64,000 nt of DNA, taken from Nannobrachium achirus (lineage: Eukaryota; Chordata; Actinopteri; Myctophiformes; Myctophidae). Shown in pieces: positions 31,640-40,918 of this stretch; the stretch's first letter is position 1; every line of letters begins with the position of its first letter. Made by a program: the position numbers and the translations under genes. The notes below the pieces were generated by a model. That model saw only the letters and a program-made list of their open reading frames with translations, ran no database searches and was not told the origin of the DNA. The DNA lies in the NCBI GenBank assembly GCA_963921795.1, contig OY997640.1, positions 14,805,781 through 14,869,780 on the forward strand. The letters are read 5' to 3'.

Positions 31640-31997
31640 TTTTTTATTTATTTCTATCATATACAGGGCCCGTGGAGTCTGACTGGATGGAGGAAGGATG
31701 GGAGCCCGATCTGCAACCAGACCAATGACAACGCAGAGGACAGTATGATGGCGGAGATAGCGAGAGCGGAGGAGTCAGGCATAGGTCATACACACTGTAG
31801 GTTCGCTGCCTGGACCAATGTCACTCTAGGGGAGCTGAAGAACTTTCTGGGACTTCTCTTCCTCACAGCTATCGTTCACAAGCCGGAGAGCCATGCACTG
31901 GTCAAAAAACATTGCCATGCCGACGCTGTACTTTCCCAGAACAATGGCAAGGAACAGGTACCAGGCCATTTTGAGGTACCTGAGGTGCACGCACGCA

Positions 31998-32000
<3 letters not shown>
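31640..32000 (+). pseudogene. piggyBac transposase fragment (PGBD4-like)
   Basis: Plus strand: MMAEIARAEESG, then WTNVTLGELKNFLGLLFLTA and IVHKPES. After a frame change, NIAMPTLYFPRTMARNRYQA then ILRYLR. This is the N-terminal half of the DDE_Tnp_1_7 (piggyBac) domain: V.ELK.FLGLL...I..KP, MPTP.F...M.RNR...ILR.LR. It is cut at the right by a (CA)n tract (31980-32046). No catalytic Asp region remains, so it is dead. It could be related to the source that moved the TTAA MITEs here, but that is inference. Confidence 0.75.

Positions 32001-32046
<46 letters not shown>
31980..32046 (+). repeat. (CA)n microsatellite
   Basis: GCGCGCGCACACAC grading into pure CA. Confidence 0.9.
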
Positions 32047-32049
<3 letters not shown>

Positions 32050-33100
32050 GAACAGTACCATCTTTGACCTTGATTTGTGGTGCCTTTGACTCCTGAATGT
32101 TGGCTTGTTGAATGCCTTTTTTGAGAATACAGTACTTTATTTTGACTTTTATATTATTTTATTTATTCTTTACTTGCTGCACATTTATTTTATTTTACTT
32201 TTATCCAGTTATATTTTATTTTTGTGAAGTCATATTTGTGATTTTTTTTTTTGGAAATATTTGTAAATATTGTTGAACATAAATATGTTCATGCTGGATG
32301 TGTGAGGTACTCACCAGGGTTAGGGTTCGATGTTGCCATAAAATAAAAGGTTGACATCGCTTTTCTGACTTTTTGTCTTCCTGACCTTTTAGACCAGGTA
32401 AAAACACAGTGAATTCACAGTGCATAGTTCTATCAAAATGTAAGGCAATTTCCACCTTCTGAGTCATTTCATACTTTTTCACTTTGCCCCCTTGAAACTA
32501 GACGATGGTACAATATTTTTTTCACTTTCTTTGCATAAAATGAAAGTATGCATGCTATTCTTTCTGTCAAGGGTACTTGTGTTCCGTTACCATTTACCAA
32601 TTTGTTGCTATGGCTTCCTAAAGTTTTTTTTCTTTGAACTCAAATATCTCAGAATCTAGATTTCTGAGGTTATTGACTGGTTTGCGCAGTGTGCACTCTC
32701 GAGCACCTATCTCCAAAACCGCTCACCGAAATCACTCCAAATTTTTTTTAGTAAAAAAAGAAATCCTCTTTTACCAAATTTCCCATTTTTGTTCCGATAT
32801 TCACATCGCATCATTTTCAATTTATTCTCTGGAATGGGGGCAGAAATGAATGGGCCTTGATGGTGGCATTGGCCGGGGGAGGGGGGTGGGGGGGTCTGGC
32901 AGTCAAAGTGTTAAATAATGTTCATGATAAAATTGCAAAAATTTAAAACTACGCATGAAAACCAGAAAAAGCACAAAACTATGGCACTTCAGGCAAGTTG
33001 AATGCTATTGAAAGTACATTCTGATGGCAATACTTGTCCAAACTAAAATACAGCGCACTGAGGGCATTAAACAAGGCCACACCCCCTACACTGGCAAAAC
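32050..33100. other. no gene seen
   Basis: AT-rich with short frames only. A G-rich run lies at about 32873-32893. Confidence 0.4.
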
Positions 33101-33729
33101 TCAACAAACCGCCAGTGTGGATTTTCGAACGAGGGTAAGCCTACTGCCTAAGCTTTTTCTTAATGTTTTGTAGCCTATTTTGTTATAGACAAAATATTTC
33201 ACATCTCTCCATGATCGGTTGTTGAGGACGGGAGACTCTTTGGTGACGCACTTAAGACAGTCATCCATTCTTGGGACCTGCCTTAAGGCAATGAACGGCT
33301 GCATCCTTTTCATTACTGCCGTCTTCTCACGTTCAGTCCAGGGTTTTCTTTTTGGAGCACCTATATAAACAATTATACAAAGCACTTGATTAGAAGATAG
33401 GTTTAAAATGTTACCTGCTTTTTGAGCTTGTACAGTAGATCTGTTCATTTTGTCCCATATTGAGAAGCAGCTAGCTGGGCGCTATTGCATACAGTATATT
33501 AGGCTGCAATGTTATACATGCTTTAGAAAATGTTCCAACAAAATCAGTAACCAAAACTATGCATGGCTCAATATTTTCTAATTTCAAAACTTTTCCAGGA
33601 ATTTCATGACAGTGATGATGGGGGTAAGCAGGATTCCTACTGTCTCTACCTCCTTTAGGTACATTCTTCTGCTTTTTTTTAACAGTTCATGTAGAGCCAG
33701 GTGAGGCCAGGTGAGGCTCTGGTTACACC

Positions 33730-33900
33730 CCGCCATTCCGAAACACCGCCATTCCGAACATTGACTTCTAACCCTAACCCTACCCCTAACCCTAACCCTT
33801 ACCCTAACTAACCCTAACCCTACCCCTAACCCTACCCCTAACCCTAACCCTAACCCTAACCCTAGTCAATGTTCGGAATGGCGGTGTTTCGGAATGGCGG
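33730..33900. repeat. foldback with telomere-like loop
   Basis: Arms CCGCCATTCCGAAACACCG... (33730-33765) and the complement ending CGGTGTTTCGGAATGGCGG (33865-33900). The loop (about 33771-33864) is almost only CCCTAA/CCCCTAA units. Same design as 29173-29311 but with different arms. Confidence 0.85.
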
Positions 33901-34039
33901 TCTGACACCGAGGCTCTCCATCTGATAAGAGCGCATACATTAGTACAGAGAAATCAGCACTCCGTAGTCTGTCTGTGTACGATGGGACAATATGAACATT
34001 TCACATCACGATTATTGTGACCAAAGAAAAAGCTCAAGA

Positions 34040-34070
34040 CGTGTTGTGAGCTTGTAGATCGTCTATTTTA
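34040..34070. repeat. palindromic mini-foldback, half copy g
   Basis: GTTGTGAGCTTGTAGATCG then CTATTTTA. Only the right arm is kept. Confidence 0.5.
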
Positions 34071-34150
34071 TCCCCAATATCCCCAACATCCTTTATCCTG
34101 GGCAGAACACTTGCAGCAAATTAAAAAATCTACAAGCTCACAATGCAAAA

Positions 34151-34207
34151 AATAGCCCATCTCCAAGCTTGCGATGCGTTGTGAGCTTGTAGATTGGCCA
34201 TATTTTA
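34151..34207. repeat. palindromic mini-foldback, copy h
   Basis: AAATAGCCCATCTCCAAGCT and GTGAGCTTGTAGATTGGCCA around TGCGATGCG. A stray arm (TCTACAAGCTCACAATGC) lies just left at 34130. Confidence 0.7.
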
Positions 34208-34477
34208 TCAATCTAGAAAAATAACAACAAGCACCTAGTCAGTAAAGAACATTACATATACCCAAGAATGCTATCTAGAGTAGCTTTCAGGTATGGTCAA
34301 CTTTTCAGTCTTCAGGTCACGGCAGAAGCTAGGGAGTGACACATTTTTACTCACCATCATTACTAGTTTCGGGTTGGCTTTCAGCGTCTGTCCTTCTGAC
34401 TTTGGCGTCTCTTGGACCCTTGGTTGAGGGTGGTGTCATGTCCACTACCTATACAAATGGGAGCGTACATTAAGACA

Positions 34478-34700
34478 GTGGTTCTCAAACTATTTCATGT
34501 CAAGGACCCCCAAATTGACAGTTATCAGCCTGTGGACCCCCATGTGAAAAATGCCCAGGGACCTTCATAAAAGAAGATAGAAGATTGTCATCGCTCTAGC
34601 AGTGATTCTCAACCATCTTCATTTCAAGAACCCCCAGTTTGACATATATTATAGGCTACGGACCCCCATTTAATGGCATTTCTATCCATTTAATGGCATT
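34478..34700 (+). repeat. hAT-type non-autonomous remnants
   Basis: CAGTGGTTCTCAAACTATTT at 34480 and CAGTGATTCTCAACCATC at 34600, each followed by CAAGGACCCCC/CAAGAACCCCC text. CAGTGGTTCTCAAAC is the hAT/Charlie-type terminal inverted repeat. A TTTAATGGCATTTCTATCCA tandem repeat follows at 34666-34735. Confidence 0.65.
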
Positions 34701-35130
34701 TTAATGGCATTTCTATCCATTTAATGGCATTTTTATCTCTTGGACCCCAATTGATACTGTAAAATCAATGTGAATTTAACTCTGAGATGTGACCAAATGA
34801 TTTGGTTCCATTTGTAGGCCTACACTCTGAGTTACATACCCATAAGGGGTCCATTTGGTTCCTAACTATCATTTAGCTGGACATCAGCAGTCTGTAGGCA
34901 ATTGAACTACAGAGTCTGGCTGTGTAAGATAGGGATGGAACGATATGAACACGTTAATTCCATATCATGATTGTGAACAAAGAAATTGCAATTTGAATGA
35001 ATCGCCACCCGGTAGCCAGAAACCTGTAAATAAAATACAAATAAAAAGTCATAAAGTTTTGTGTCACACACCCAATAAGTCATGTTTTATAAAGACACGA
35101 CAAGTTACATTCTAAGCTGAACATGGCTTA

Positions 35131-35131
<1 letters not shown>

Positions 35132-35195
<64 letters not shown>
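35132..35195 (+). repeat. (CA)n microsatellite
   Basis: Pure CA, 64 bp. Confidence 0.95.
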
Positions 35196-35199
<4 letters not shown>

Positions 35200-35422
35200 C
35201 TAGATGAAAGACCAAAAAAAAGAGAACGGTTATTTACCATTGTTTTATTTTTCATCATAACAATGAATTGCTTCATCCTGAACTGGACTGAACGCCCTCT
35301 GAGGTCTAACCTTAGTTTTCTGAAAAAGAAAAAAAAATCTAAAATTATAAAAGGAAACTACTGTACTTCCAAAATTATAAAAGACAACTACTGTACATGT
35401 ACTGTATACAGAGCTGTGTCAA

Positions 35423-36054
35423 TATACCATATTCACACCGCGGCCATCTTTGATCACATGACTTCCTGGAGTAGCAGCCTGCAAGGCCCTGCATTACAAA
35501 CCATTGTGAACAATGGAGCGATGGTCCCAAAATACGAGTTCTATTCAACCAATTTCTTTTTACCAAATTGACAACAGATGACAACATCAACATCCCCAAA
35601 AGGATTAAATAGAAGGGTATAGTCACAATATTCATGGTAGTTAGGTTGCAGTGTTACTCTGTACAAAGACTTGCTACAGTATGCAGACTAGTGCTTGCTC
35701 TGCCATCATATAGTTAATAATACTGTATCGTGATTTTTGCATATTAATCAGAAACAATCTAACAACACATAGTTAATATGATAGTGGAGCAAGCACTGCA
35801 CAGATAGCAAGTCTTTGTACACAGTAAGGTTGCAACCTAATTACCATGAATATTGTGGATGTACCCTTCTATTTAATCCTTTTGGGGATGTTGATGTTGT
35901 CATCTGCCCATTTGTCAATTTGGTAAAAAGAAATTGGTTGAATCGAACTCATATTTTGGGACCATCGCTCCATTGTTCACAATGGTTTGTAATGCAGGCT
36001 GCTACTCCAGGAAGTCATGTGATCCAAGATGGCCGCGGTGTGAATATGGTCTAT
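35423..36054. mobile_element. 632-bp foldback element
   Basis: The left arm starts ATACCATATTCACACCGCGG and the right arm is its complement, ending CCGCGGTGTGAATATGGTCT. Arms of about 290 bp pair with few mismatches down to a loop near 35740. It directly abuts the ISXO2 transposase remnant. No coding. Confidence 0.85.
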
Positions 36055-36055
36055 A

Positions 36056-36439
36056 CTACACCAAAATGTGTTCACGGCCAGAGGGACAAAACACAAAAAT
36101 GATGACATCAGGGATCTCCATATATGGGGGAGTTGAGTTGTGAGTTGTTCCCTTCCATAATGGGTTAATCAATAAAAAATAGTGTTTGGCAATGTCATGG
36201 AGCAGCCTACCAAGTGGGCCATCAGCATGTTTAAAACCCAGCCATTCTGTCCACTCAAAGAGGCAAAGATGTTCAGACAAGAGTTTCTGGGTTCGATTGG
36301 CCCTTTGTCTGAACACCTGCTCCTTGACACTTCGCCAGACTCTGTCAATGTGCTGGGTGTGAGCACCAGTCCTCGGATCAACGAAAAACCTTGAATGGTT
36401 GACTGTTTGGTGGTTGTAGCCAAAGTCTTGCAAGGTGCG
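36056..36439 (-). pseudogene. ISXO2-like (Merlin/IS1595-type) transposase, C-terminal half, split by the Ngaro element
   Basis: The minus frame continues the one at 43294-43488: RTLQDFGYNHQTVNHSRFFV, DPRTGAHTQHIDRVWRSVKE, then RTQKLLSEHLCLFEWTEWLG and a stop at 36056. NHS..FVDP.TG.HTQ.IE..W..LK is the signature of the ISXO2-like DDE domain, used by Merlin-type DNA transposons. The expected E in HTQNIE is a D here (HTQHID), which may weaken or change catalysis. The other half is 6.9 kb away because a retrotransposon sits between them. Confidence 0.8.
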
Positions 36440-37215
36440 TTCACTAGTAAAGACCACACCATCAAACAGAGAACCAGTTTAGTTGCGTTTATTGGACATT
36501 GTGGCAGAGAAAACGTTGTGACGTGAAATGCATTGAGAGAGGGCAGTGCCTTTGTGACTGAAGGCTGCGCCTTAGGAGGCGGACGAATGGTGAAGTGAAT
36601 AATGGAATGGGGACTGAAATGGGAGTAGGGGTGAATACTGGAGTGAATAATGGAATGAAATGAATACTGGAATGGATGAATACTGGATTGAATTATGGAA
36701 TAGATGCGGGAGTGAATACTGGGGTGGATGGTAAGTGACTGGCTTGGTTAACAGGGGGAGAAAATGTTAGTGATGGAGGGGTTTAACGGGGACGACGGGG
36801 ACAGACGTTGGGTGGGAGGTGTAGTAGGATGGAGGCCGTGCAGGGGATGGAGATGGATGACAGATGGGGTGGCAGGTAAGGGTGGGGACGATGGGAGCCA
36901 CGACGGCGGCGTGGCGTTGGGAGGGCGTGATGTGGGAGGAGGGTAAGGGAACCGGAGGGACATTAGTGCCGGTATGTGACGGGGCGTAGGGGGGCAGCAG
37001 AGAATGGAGCGGGGGGGGAGTGGGGTGCCTGGCGCACGGACCCTGGAGGGTCTGGGAGGGCGGTGCTGCACAGAGCGGGGAGGGGGGGGAGGTAGGGTGC
37101 TTGGGGCATGAGCCCTGGGTTGTGTGGGAGGGGGGGGAGGCAGGGAGCTCGGGGCATGAGCCCTGGGTTGTGTGGCTCTGGGGCTCTGGCCCTCGATTGG
37201 CTGGGCCTGGACCGA
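36440..37215 (-). repeat. B2, terminal split direct repeat of the Ngaro element
   Basis: Starts TTCACTAGTAAAGACCACAC on the plus strand and matches B1 (37537-38304) almost completely, with a few small indels. G-rich on plus; the long proline-rich minus frame in it (36767-37270) is composition-driven. Confidence 0.85.
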
Positions 37216-37318
37216 GACCCCCGCCTGGGCTGAGTTTCCCCTCTGGAACTGGTATCTGGAGGAAAAGCAAAGGAAAGTTAGTTACTGTAGATGGGGAGGA
37301 GAAAGGGGTGGAGGCGGG

Positions 37319-37536
37319 ATGCGAGAACTGAGCATGAAATGCTGCTGGCGAGGCCAGGTTTAAATGCAGCGCTTGATTGCTTGATAGGAGGAGATAAGGG
37401 AGGGGTTGTTATCAGTGAGATCTGAGGCAGGTGAGGTAGGGAGGAGGAAGGTAGTTAGATTGGAGCGTTAGGGAAGGTAGGAGGTGGTTATCCGGTGTGG
37501 TCTGTACTCCTGAACTTTTGTTGTCTCCAACAGCAT
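37319..37536 (-). repeat. A2, internal split direct repeat
   Basis: 218 bp from ATGCGAGAACTGAGCATG to GTTGTCTCCAACAGCAT, matching A1 (43076-43293) with about one visible difference. 104 bp of unique sequence (37216-37318) separate it from B2. Confidence 0.9.
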
Positions 37537-38304
37537 TTCACTAGTAAAGACCACACCATCAAACAGAGAACCAGTTTAGTTGCGTTTATTGGACATTGTG
37601 GCAGAGAAAACGTTGTGACGTGAAATGCATTGAGAGAGGGCAGTGCCTTTGTGACTGAAGGCTGCGCCTTAGGAGGCGGACGAATGGTGAAGTGAATAAT
37701 GGAATGGGGACTGAAATGGGAGTGGGGTGAATACTGGAATGAAATGAATACTGGAATGGATGAATACTGGATTGAATTATGGAATAGATGCGGGAGTGAA
37801 TACTGGGGTGGATGGTAAGTGACTGGCTTGGTTAACAGGGGGAGAAAATGTTAGTGATGGAGGGGTTTAACGGGGACGACGGGGACGGACGTTGGGTGGG
37901 AGGTGTAGTAGGATGGAGGCCGTGCAGGGGATGGAGATGGATGACAGATGGGGTGGCAGGTAAGGGTGGGGACGATGGGAGCCACGACGGCGGCGTCGGT
38001 GTGGCGTGGGAGGGCGTGATGTGGGAGGAGGGTAAGGGAACCGGAGGGACATTAGTGCCGGTATGTGACGGGGCGTAGGGGGGCGGCAGAGAATGGAGCG
38101 GGGGGGGAGTGGGGTGCCTGGCGCACGGACCCTGGAGGGTCTGGGAGGGCGGTGCTGCACAGAGCAGGGAGGGGGGGGAGGTAGGGTGCTTGGGGCATGA
38201 GCCCTGGGTTGTGTGGGAGGGGGGGGAGGCAGGGAGCTCGGGGCATGAGCCCTGGGTTGTGTGGCTCTGGGGCTCTGGCCCTCGATTGGCTGGGCCTGGA
38301 CCGA
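37537..38304 (-). repeat. B1, internal split direct repeat
   Basis: Copy of B2 adjoining the end of the recombinase ORF. It joins A2 directly at CAGCAT/TTCACTAG. Confidence 0.85.
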
Positions 38305-38324
38305 GATCCCAAAAAGAGCCGTGA

Positions 38325-39301
38325 TTAACGGATGAGCGCAGCGTGGGCTTGGCGGAGGTCGTGGGCGTTGGAGCGGATGTATGTGTGGTAAGCGGACGAC
38401 GACCAGCGACCGAGAATCTGTATGATGTGCTCGGGGATACCTTGCCGGGATGCTGAGGACGCCGCACCTATACGGAACGAGTGGCCGGAAAAGTGCTCGG
38501 CTGCGTAGCCGGCCTTGGCTAGGATTTGGCGAAGGTGGCGATGGAACCAGGACCGGGTGATCACGGTGCCGGTTTCGGAAATGAATAGTGGGTCGGAAGG
38601 TGAAGCGTTTTGGGACCGGCGGGTGTGAAGGTGGCGCACGAGAGGCTCGTAGGGACTGAGGGGTGAATTTAGCTTGAAAAGGTAAATGGGAGCCGATGCT
38701 CCGAATTGGTCTGTTTTACTGTGCCTGAGCGTGTAGATCAGGGTAGAATGGTCTAGGATTGTGAGGTCGGCGAGGCAAGGGTGGCGAGCCGGATCGAATC
38801 TGGTATTGGGAGCGGTGAACTCAGAGCACCTGAGGAACCCGTAAAAGGCCAGGAGGAAGACCGATTCGAGTGTGGAGTCGGTGAACGGATTGGCATGGCC
38901 GGAACGGAGTACCGTGATACAATCGGCGAGAATTGGTGAGGTGAGGGGTTGGCGGCTAGGAGGATGGCGTGGCTCGTACCGTCTAATGCCTTTAAGAAGC
39001 AGAGAGACGTGGGGATGTGAATGGAAGGGGTGAGGAGCGCCGGTGAGTAGTTTTGTTACGAAGTTAATACCGGCGAGGTAGGCACGGATGGTGGACGAGG
39101 GCATAGACCGGGAAGTGTGGCAGTGGCTGATGTAGGAGGCGAGGGTGGCTAGGTCTAGGGACGGGAAAGGTAGTGCATAGGTGGAGTGGAATAATTGGAA
39201 ATTTTTCCAGGCGGTCCAGTAGGAGGACAGGGTGGACGGGGCGAGTGACAGGAGAATGGTTTGTTGGGCGTGGAGTATGAGGTGGCGGAGAGGGTGGTCT
39301 A
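38325..39301 (-). CDS. tyrosine recombinase (YR) of the Ngaro element
   Basis: The first in-frame M gives 259 residues (to 39104), but the frame is open further upstream (HDLPIDHPLRHLILHAQQTI) and overlaps the end of the RT frame, so expression may use a -1 frameshift or a spliced/initiated start. Catalytic residues of the lambda-integrase/DIRS family are visible: the first R in FYGFLRCSEF, HxxR in GHSFRIGAA, and the W and nucleophile Y in GRWSSSAYHTYIRS. The enzyme would integrate circular double-stranded cDNA by strand exchange. The stop at 38325 is 20 bp before B1. Confidence 0.85.
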
Positions 39302-40915
39302 TGGGAAGGTCATGTGAGAAAACGGAGGTGCCGGAGTGGGGTGGATGTCCGCGTCTGGAGCCAGTAGCCTGAATTTCTGGAAGAGAAAACGAGAAAGTGA
39401 GTCAGCTATGGCATTGAGGTGACCGGGAATATGGGCAGCACGGATAATGAAATTGTGAGTGACTGTGAGCCAGGTGAGCCGTCTGAGGAGGGACATGATG
39501 GGGAGTGAGGAGGAACGGCCTTTGTTAATAATATCTACGGTGGCTTGGCTGTCTGAGTGAATGAGAACGGAGCGGCTGGTCCATTCTGAACCCCAAAGGG
39601 AAGCCGCTACGACGATGGGATAGAGCTCGTACATAGCGGAGGAATGGTGGGGGTCGCGCTGGGAATCTAGCATCTCCTTTGGCCATTCGTCCGCGAACCA
39701 GCGCCCACGGTAATAGCCTCCGTAGCCTACAGAGGGTGCGGCATCAGTGAATAACTGGAGGTCCTCTGGTGAGGAGTGAAAGTTATCGTAGAAAAAACTA
39801 ATGCCGTTCCAGTTTTGGAGGAGGACTCGCCAGAGCCTGAGCTCCATTCTGCACTCTTGTGAGAGTGAGACCTGGTGGTGGAGGGATGGGACGGAGGAGG
39901 CTAGTGAGAGGAGGTGGGAGATGAACGAACGGCCTTGGGGGATAATGCGGGTTGCGAAATTGAGGTGGCCTAGGAGTTGGAGTAGTTGCTGTTTTGTGCA
40001 GGAGGTGGTGTCTGAGAAGTTTGCCACGATTAGGGTGATTCTGTCCAATTTTTCCTGGGGAAGGGAGGCCTGGAAGGCGAGAGTGTCTAGTTTAATTCCT
40101 AGGAATTCAACGCTAGTGGCAGGGCCTTCTGTCTTGTCTTCGGCGAGGGGAACACCGAGAGCTGTGAAGGCTGCTTTCAGACAAGACAGACTGTGTGCGG
40201 GGGGGGATGATGGGGGGTCAATAGTGAGGAAGTCGTCTAGCAGGTGGACGAGGGAGGGGATGCGGTAGATGTTTAACAAAATCCAGCATAACAGTTCTGA
40301 CAGGTTATCGAACAGCTTGGGGCTGCTTTTGCATCCGAAAGTTAGGCGGACTGCAAAATAGTATTGGCCTTTCCAGCAGACTCCGAACCAGCGCCAGGAG
40401 TCTGGGTGGAGGGGGAGGACCTTGAAGGCCGAGGTGATGTCGGCTTTGGCCAGCCAGGCACCGCGGCCGGCTAGGCGAATGAGGGATATGGCGTGGGCCA
40501 CTGTAGAATAATGGAGGGAATAGTCGGAGCTGGGGATGAGACTGTTAATGCTAGGATTTGCGGAACCGTGGGGGGAAGACAGGTCTATGATGAGGCGTTT
40601 TTTGCCGGAGTATTTGCGGGTGGCTATTCCGACGGGGCTGATGCGGAATTTGGTGAAGGGGGGAGAGGGAAATGGGCCTATCATGAAACCTTGCTGGACT
40701 TCCTTGGTGATTAGGGTATCGACGGTGTCTGGGTCTGTCAGGGCGGATTGGAGGTTATTGCAGGTGAGATTTGTGTCTGGGGGTGTGACGAGGCCCGGGG
40801 AGAAGCCGTGGTTGAGGCCGTCTAGGAAAAATCGGACAAAATCGGGGTCTGGGTGTGAAGTTAGCTCTGAAGCTAGGGCTGGGATGTTGATAGGGGTGGC
40901 TAGGTGCTTTGCTAG
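39299..40915 (-). CDS. reverse transcriptase and RNase H of the Ngaro element
   Basis: The first M (40684) gives 461 residues, but the frame is open from the codon directly after the Gag stop (NIPALASELTSHPDPDFVRF), so the full product has about 538 residues if made by readthrough. RT blocks: GKKRLIIDLSSPHGSANPSI, GAWLAKADITSAFKVLPL, LTFGCKSSPKLFDNLSE and LVHLLDDFLTID (the LDD centre in place of YxDD, usual in this group). RNase H: LFTDAAPSVGYGGYYRG, ELYPIVVAA, LIHSDSQATVDIINKG, NAIADSLSR. No methylase follows. Confidence 0.88.
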   Translation of the reverse strand, partial: LAKHLATPINIPALASELTSHPDPDFVRFFLDGLNHGFSPGLVTPPDTNLTCNNLQSALTDPDTVDTLITKEVQQGFMIGPFPSPPFTKFRISPVGIATRKYSGKKRLIIDLSSPHGSANPSINSLIPSSDYSLHYSTVAHAISLIRLAGRGAWLAKADITSAFKVLPLHPDSWRWFGVCWKGQYYFAVRLTFGCKSSPKLFDNLSELLCWILLNIYRIPSLVHLLDDFLTIDPPSSPPAHSLSCLKAAFTALGVPLAEDKTEGPATSVEFLGIKLDTLAFQASLPQEKLDRITLIVANFSDTTSCTKQQLLQLLGHLNFATRIIPQGRSFISHLLSLASSVPSLHHQVSLSQECRMELRLWRVLLQNWNGISFFYDNFHSSPEDLQLFTDAAPSVGYGGYYRGRWFADEWPKEMLDSQRDPHHSSAMYELYPIVVAASLWGSEWTSRSVLIHSDSQATVDIINKGRSSSLPIMSLLRRLTWLTVTHNFIIRAAHIPGHLNAIADSLSRFLFQKFRLLAPDADIHPTPAPPFSHMTFP

Positions 40916-40918
40916 TCA
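40912..40918 (-). promoter_or_regulatory. candidate stop-codon readthrough site UGA CUAG
   Basis: The Gag frame ends AGC AGT TGA and the next bases are CTAG, then the RT frame continues in phase (231 bases, 77 codons, to its first Met). UGA followed by CUAG is the best-known readthrough context in animal genes and in several RNA viruses. Confidence 0.65.

Larger units (their letters stand above)
33101..34448 (-). pseudogene. two exons of a repeat-associated fish protein with a WTEREKTAV...NRSWRDVK domain
   Basis: Exon 34353-34448 on minus (PPSTKGPRDAKVRRTDAESQ) lies between TTGTATAG and a GTGAGTAAA donor. The next exon starts after TTTATATAG at about 33360 with APKRKPWTEREKTAVMKRM and QPFIALRQVP, then VTKESPVLNNRSWRDVKYFV, and ends at the stop at 33101. 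The pattern KRPW..EE..AV...L...I......P.K..C......P.L..R.W...K..V.N.I is a C-terminal domain I recall in many uncharacterised, repeated fish proteins. It probably binds DNA, but that is not shown. The two exons splice in a consistent phase. Earlier exons are not seen. Confidence 0.45.

Noticed and set aside
33771..33864. Interstitial telomere from a chromosome fusion
   Set aside because: The CCCTAA tract is under 100 bp, degenerate, and lies as the loop of a foldback, which explains it better than a fusion.
36767..38467. Long proline-rich minus-strand frames in both B repeats (36767-37270 and 37832-38467)
   Set aside because: They follow from the G/C-rich composition of the repeats, lie outside the Gag/RT/recombinase order, and differ between the two repeats mainly by indels. 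No domain is visible.
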